From contig CAIYMY010000121.1 in assembly GCA_903927465.1 (NCBI GenBank), positions 1 to 35,530 of the forward strand: a stretch of DNA of 35,530 nt, given 5' to 3'. The notes under the pieces were generated by a model, which saw only the letters and a list, made by a program, of their open reading frames with translations, was not told where the DNA came from and made no database searches. Below are positions 32,695 to 35,530 of the stretch, piece by piece. This stretch comes from an uncultured Rhodospirillales bacterium. Lineage in GTDB: Bacteria; Pseudomonadota; Alphaproteobacteria; Acetobacterales; Acetobacteraceae. The position numbers and the translations under genes are program-made. Position 1 is the first letter of the stretch. Each line of letters starts with the position of its first letter.

Positions 32695-32997
32695 ATGGCC
32701 GCCTTGGCAGATGGTTTGGAATGGCAGGAATTCACTTCCCGCCGGGATATGCTTGCCTTTCACCGGACTGATCCGGTGCCGACTTTGGGGCTTCGTGGCA
32801 ATGGGACCCGGATGGAGCGTATCCATCCCCGGGCCATGATCCGCGACGCTGAATGGCGCCGCATGCGGCATGCTATCTTGCGCGCGCACTGCGTTTATTT
32901 TACGGGCAATAGCCGGCGTTATGTCTACGATTGGGGCCTCATGGCCTGTGGCCCCGCTTCCGTCACGGAAGCACATCCATTGTGCGGCCCGCTATAG
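32695..32997 (+). CDS. Hypothetical 100-residue protein
   Basis: A frame of 100 codons begins at an ATG just after repeat element C. The product, basic and rich in Arg and His, includes DMLAFHRTDPVPTLGLRGNG, EWRRMRHAILRAHCVYFTG and RRYVYDWGLMACGPASV, with three cysteines. Codon choice is compatible with a real gene of this genome, but the ribosome binding site is weak (GGATAG). I recognise no family, signal peptide or membrane segment. It converges on the lipoprotein gene at 33034. It may be a true small gene or a remnant. Confidence 0.45.
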   Translation: MAALADGLEWQEFTSRRDMLAFHRTDPVPTLGLRGNGTRMERIHPRAMIRDAEWRRMRHAILRAHCVYFTGNSRRYVYDWGLMACGPASVTEAHPLCGPL

Positions 32998-33033
32998 GTC
33001 GGTGCCGAAAGCCACCAAATAGCCCCTGCTATC

Positions 33034-33543
33034 TCAAATCCGCCCAAACCGCTGCAACGCCGCATCCAATTCGCCCGCGCGTCGTTCAATGCTTTGCACC
33101 TGATCGGCAGATGGCCCGCCAGCACGCGCCGCCGCGGCGCGGCGGTCCCGTTCCAGCGTGTCCAATTCGGATTGCAGGCGCGCGCCTTCCGCCGTTGCCG
33201 CCGGGTTTTGCGCGCGTTCGGCGCGCAGCCGCTCCAGCGTGGTGCGTTGCTGCGCCAAATCGCGCTGTAACCTAGCCAGCCGCTGTTCTGAAGCGCGCAC
33301 CGCCGCCGTGCTGCGCGCGGCTTCAGCTTGGGCTGCCGTATTGCGCTCTGCGGCCATTTGCGCGGCGCGTTCTTGCAAAGCGGCAGAGCTTTCCAGGCTT
33401 TGCGCACCGCGCACATCTTCACCGCTGACGGCAGCGCCGATGCCGGTGAAGAAGCCACGTTCGGAAGCGGGGCCCGCGCCGGCGCCAGCACAACCTGCCA
33501 GCAGTAAAAGCGGCGCGATGGCGCGGAAGGATTTCAGCTTCAT
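33034..33543 (-). CDS. Coiled-coil lipoprotein of unknown function
   Basis: A 169-residue protein with a lipoprotein signal (MKLKSFRAIAPLLLLAGC, lipobox LAGC, lipidated Cys18). After a short linker, most of the chain is charged, Ala-rich alpha helix with coiled-coil character (about residues 50-160: ERAAQMAAERNTAAQAEAAR, QRLARLQRDLAQQRTTLERL, QSELDTLERDRRAAAARAGG). It should be anchored in the outer or inner membrane facing the periplasm. It begins 6 bp after the previous lipoprotein stop, so the two are co-expressed and may form one envelope structure. No family recognised. Confidence 0.8.
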   Translation of the reverse strand: MKLKSFRAIAPLLLLAGCAGAGAGPASERGFFTGIGAAVSGEDVRGAQSLESSAALQERAAQMAAERNTAAQAEAARSTAAVRASEQRLARLQRDLAQQRTTLERLRAERAQNPAATAEGARLQSELDTLERDRRAAAARAGGPSADQVQSIERRAGELDAALQRFGRI

Positions 33544-33549
33544 GGCGGA

Positions 33550-34260
33550 TCAGCCCGTGGGTACGCGGCGGAGCGCGGATTCCAGATCATCCGCCGCCGC
33601 TTCCAGCCGGCGCTGCGCCTGATCAATCTTCGCTTCCTCATTCATCAATTGCGGCACTTGCCGAGAGCTCGCCACCAGGCGCTGGCGCGCATCACGCGCT
33701 TCGCCGGCGGTTTTGCGCATAAGCTCCGCATCCTGGCGCATGGTCGCGGTCTCGGTGCGATATTGCGCGGCGGTGATCTGGCCCGCGCGATATTGCCGAT
33801 CAAGCTGCGCCAATTTCTGCTGATTTTGCTTCGCCACTTGTTCAGAAGCGGCAGCGGTATTGTTCAAATTATTGGCGACTTGCTGCGCGGATTGGATGCG
33901 TTGGGAAGCATTGGCCTCACGATTTTCGAAGCCAAGATTGCGTTCTGCCACCGTCATGCCGGCGGCCAGCCCAACCAGCGCGCCAATGCCCGCACCAATC
34001 AGTGCATTCTGGCCCGTATTGCCGCGCCCGAATGCCGCGGCACCCGCAGCACCCACCGCAGCACCCGCCAAGGCACCTGTCGCCGCGGTTTGATTCCAGC
34101 GTTGCGATTGCTGGCGCATGGCCTGTTGCTCAGCCGTGAGCGGCTGGCCGCCTGCGCCGACATTCGCGGTTTCGCAGGCCGGCAGCAGCAAAGACAGCGA
34201 TAGCAATGCTGTCGCTGCTTTCAGCGCGGGCTTGCGACGGGCCTGGGCAATCAGGGTCAT
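33550..34260 (-). CDS. Lipoprotein with glycine-zipper and coiled-coil regions
   Basis: The ATG at 34260 gives 236 residues; an in-frame ATG at 34275 is an alternative. The signal LLSLSLLLPACE contains a lipobox (LPAC). Residues about 58-105 form a glycine zipper (GALAGAAVGAAGAAAFGRG ... ALIGAGIGALVGLAAGMTVA), a membrane-associating or oligomerising element like that in YMGG/OmpA-anchoring proteins. The rest (about 110-230) is Gln/Ala-rich helix with coiled-coil character. It is followed 6 bp later by the coiled-coil lipoprotein and preceded by the proline-rich membrane protein. An envelope scaffold role is inference. Confidence 0.8.
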   Translation of the reverse strand: MTLIAQARRKPALKAATALLSLSLLLPACETANVGAGGQPLTAEQQAMRQQSQRWNQTAATGALAGAAVGAAGAAAFGRGNTGQNALIGAGIGALVGLAAGMTVAERNLGFENREANASQRIQSAQQVANNLNNTAAASEQVAKQNQQKLAQLDRQYRAGQITAAQYRTETATMRQDAELMRKTAGEARDARQRLVASSRQVPQLMNEEAKIDQAQRRLEAAADDLESALRRVPTG

Positions 34261-34346
34261 GGGCGTGGTCTCCATCCGATCATCAAAGAACACTCTATCA
34301 CTATGGCATGTATGGCGCAGCTTTGCGGCAAAATCATCGCATAGGC

Positions 34347-35530
34347 TCACCGTCCGCCGGCGGGGCACCCAATACGGTAATCCCAGCGGGTAGAGGGCGA
34401 ACCAGGCGTGCCCATCACCTCAACCGTCACCACGTAATCTTCAGCCGAGCCACCACGCGGCGGGTTCCAGTCAAAGGACACGGCGCCATTGCCGGAAACA
34501 AAGCCCGGCGTTTCCGACAGCAACCGCCCGCGGTGATAGACGCGGATGCGATCTGGCTCCATCCGGGTGTTGTAGGGAATGCTGACGCGCCCCGGTGTCG
34601 GCCCCAGATAGTGCCGCGTCTCCGTAATGCCACGCCCGCCGCTCTGCACTTCAGTATTGCAGGGCTCCACATTTGGTGGGCGTTCCAGCGGCCTTTCCGC
34701 CGGGCGCGGCGATGGGGTTGCCCGCGGTGGGGCTGGCGGCGGAGGGGTCGGAGGCGTCGGTGGGCGCGGCGGTTCCGGTGTCGGTTCTGGCCGCGGTTCC
34801 GGCTGGCGCGGCGGCTCTGGCGCTGGCGGAGGAGGCGGAGGAGGCGGGGGAGGAGGCGGTGCTGCCGGCAGCGGGCATTCCGCGCGGCGGCGGCCGAGTT
34901 CTTCTTCCAGCAGGGTCAGACGGTGGCGCAGTTCCCTCTCGCGTTCCCTTTCGCGCAAAAGGGTCTGCATGGCGTCCAGATCGCCCTGCTCCACGCGGCA
35001 CATGCCGGGCTCTGGCGCCAGCCAGCGCGCGATCCAGGGCGAGGCAAAGGCCGCCAGCGCGCCAAGCAGCAGAAGCGAAAGCAAAGCCGCGCCAAGCGCT
35101 GCCAAGGGGGTGCGGGCGGGCGCTTCGGCGGGCTTGCCATCATCCAAATCGCGCAAAAGGCCAAGCCCGCCCGGCGCATTGGCCGGCGCCATACCCCAGC
35201 CTGCCAGCACGGGCCGGCCTTCATGGGCAAAAACCTGTTCAAAGCTTGGAATTTCAGTCGCGGCCGCGACCAGCGCGGGAAGATGCCCTGCACCTGCGGG
35301 GTCTTCCGCCGCCGCCTGGGCAGCCGCGCGGCGCAGCGCGCTGATGATCCGCCCAATCTCGGCGCGCAGCCTGTCCCGCCCTGTGGCGTCCAGCTCCGCA
35401 AAACGCGCCATGCGGCCTTCGGGGGCGAAGAAGGCCAAGCCCTGTTCAGTTGCGCTGACTGGGGCGAAAAAACCCGCAACCTCAGCGCCCAGGGTTTCAC
35501 TCAACAGCGCCGTTAAAGCGCGATGCGCGC
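34347..35530 (-). CDS. Proline-rich membrane protein, 5' end outside or at window edge (partial)
   Basis: The frame is open to the window edge, so the start may lie outside; a TTG at 35504 could be internal. Visible parts in order: a soluble N-terminal region (FFAPVSATEQGLAFFAPEGR), one transmembrane helix (AALGAALLSLLLLGALAAFA), a charged coiled coil (ERERERELRHRLTLLEEELG) and a proline-rich linker of about 65 residues containing twelve consecutive prolines. The C-terminal domain (about 110 residues) contains RVSIPYNTRMEPDRIRVYHR and DYVVTVEVMGTPG, probably a beta-sandwich. The layout, helix then Pro-rich spacer then exported domain, is that of proteins that span the periplasm, such as TonB or cell-wall-linked scaffolds. 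The N-terminal fragment faintly recalls SrfA-type proteins of srf operons; this is weak. Confidence 0.7.
   Translation of the reverse strand, partial: AHRALTALLSETLGAEVAGFFAPVSATEQGLAFFAPEGRMARFAELDATGRDRLRAEIGRIISALRRAAAQAAAEDPAGAGHLPALVAAATEIPSFEQVFAHEGRPVLAGWGMAPANAPGGLGLLRDLDDGKPAEAPARTPLAALGAALLSLLLLGALAAFASPWIARWLAPEPGMCRVEQGDLDAMQTLLRERERERELRHRLTLLEEELGRRRAECPLPAAPPPPPPPPPPPPAPEPPRQPEPRPEPTPEPPRPPTPPTPPPPAPPRATPSPRPAERPLERPPNVEPCNTEVQSGGRGITETRHYLGPTPGRVSIPYNTRMEPDRIRVYHRGRLLSETPGFVSGNGAVSFDWNPPRGGSAEDYVVTVEVMGTPGSPSTRWDYRIGCPAGGR
34823..34861 (+). other. G-rich (GGN) tract, possible G-quadruplex
   Basis: The plus strand has an almost uninterrupted series of GG and GGGGG runs separated by one or two bases, complementary to the polyproline codons of the minus-strand gene. 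Such tracts can form quadruplexes on the template strand and are prone to slippage. Confidence 0.4.

Noticed and set aside
32581-32976. 131-codon minus-strand frame opposite the hypothetical gene
   Set aside because: It runs through repeat element C and has no ribosome binding site; the plus-strand frame has better codon use.

Overview
The window reads as chromosomal DNA of a GC-rich alphaproteobacterium, most likely of the Rhodospirillales/Acetobacteraceae type. The evidence is the alphaproteobacterial-type RpoH, DctP- and AapJ-type binding proteins, a DUF2256 zinc-ribbon gene, a small membrane protein beside an RluA-family synthase, and Rhodospirillales-like codon use. The genus assignment is inference. 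I see no rRNA, tRNA, CRISPR array, transposase or phage gene.

Layout. 1-3560 (minus): a molybdate uptake operon modA-modB-modC, a short ModE-type DNA-binding protein and a Nudix hydrolase cut by the window edge; a palindrome overlaps the predicted modA -10 box and ribosome binding site. 3692-6381 (plus): a 52-codon gene translationally coupled to an RTX protein. 6423-10055 (plus): a compact five-gene run with msrA, msrB, a beta-propeller protein, a divergent NodB-type deacetylase and a membrane fatty acid hydroxylase/sterol desaturase family protein. 10108-14137 (minus): a TRAP-type binding protein followed 4 bp later by a hybrid histidine kinase. 14238-15441 (minus): a sulfite-oxidase-like molybdoenzyme and a glutathione peroxidase. 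15667-19417: a polyprenol-type glycosyltransferase, DUF2256 and a small membrane protein (minus), then an RluA-family pseudouridine synthase and rpoH. 19542-21989 (minus): a second RTX protein built from an unusual 19/38-residue super-repeat. 22570-26707 (minus): an AapJ-type binding protein, an M20 amidohydrolase and an oligopeptide-type binding protein, none with permeases. 26985-30133 (plus): a soluble hybrid kinase overlapping a response regulator whose C-terminal part looks like an HPt domain lacking its histidine. 30197-32432 (plus): an AI-2E-family permease and a tartrate/malate/isopropylmalate dehydrogenase. 33034-35530 (minus): two lipoproteins and a proline-rich membrane protein cut by the window edge.

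Themes. Molybdate import and a molybdoenzyme co-occur. MsrA, MsrB, glutathione peroxidase and RpoH suggest oxidative and protein-damage responses. There are two phosphorelay modules and two large secreted calcium-binding repeat proteins, with no type I secretion genes in view.

The most unusual signal is not a gene. Three copies (A 23732-23836 minus; B 32437-32535 plus; C 32581-32685 plus) of a ~100-bp element contain two consecutive hairpins. The first hairpin has a conserved 14-base loop (TTCACRTKSGTTCA) while its stem sequences differ but remain paired. One copy has been incorporated into the 3' end of the M20 gene and supplies its last 14 codons and its stop.
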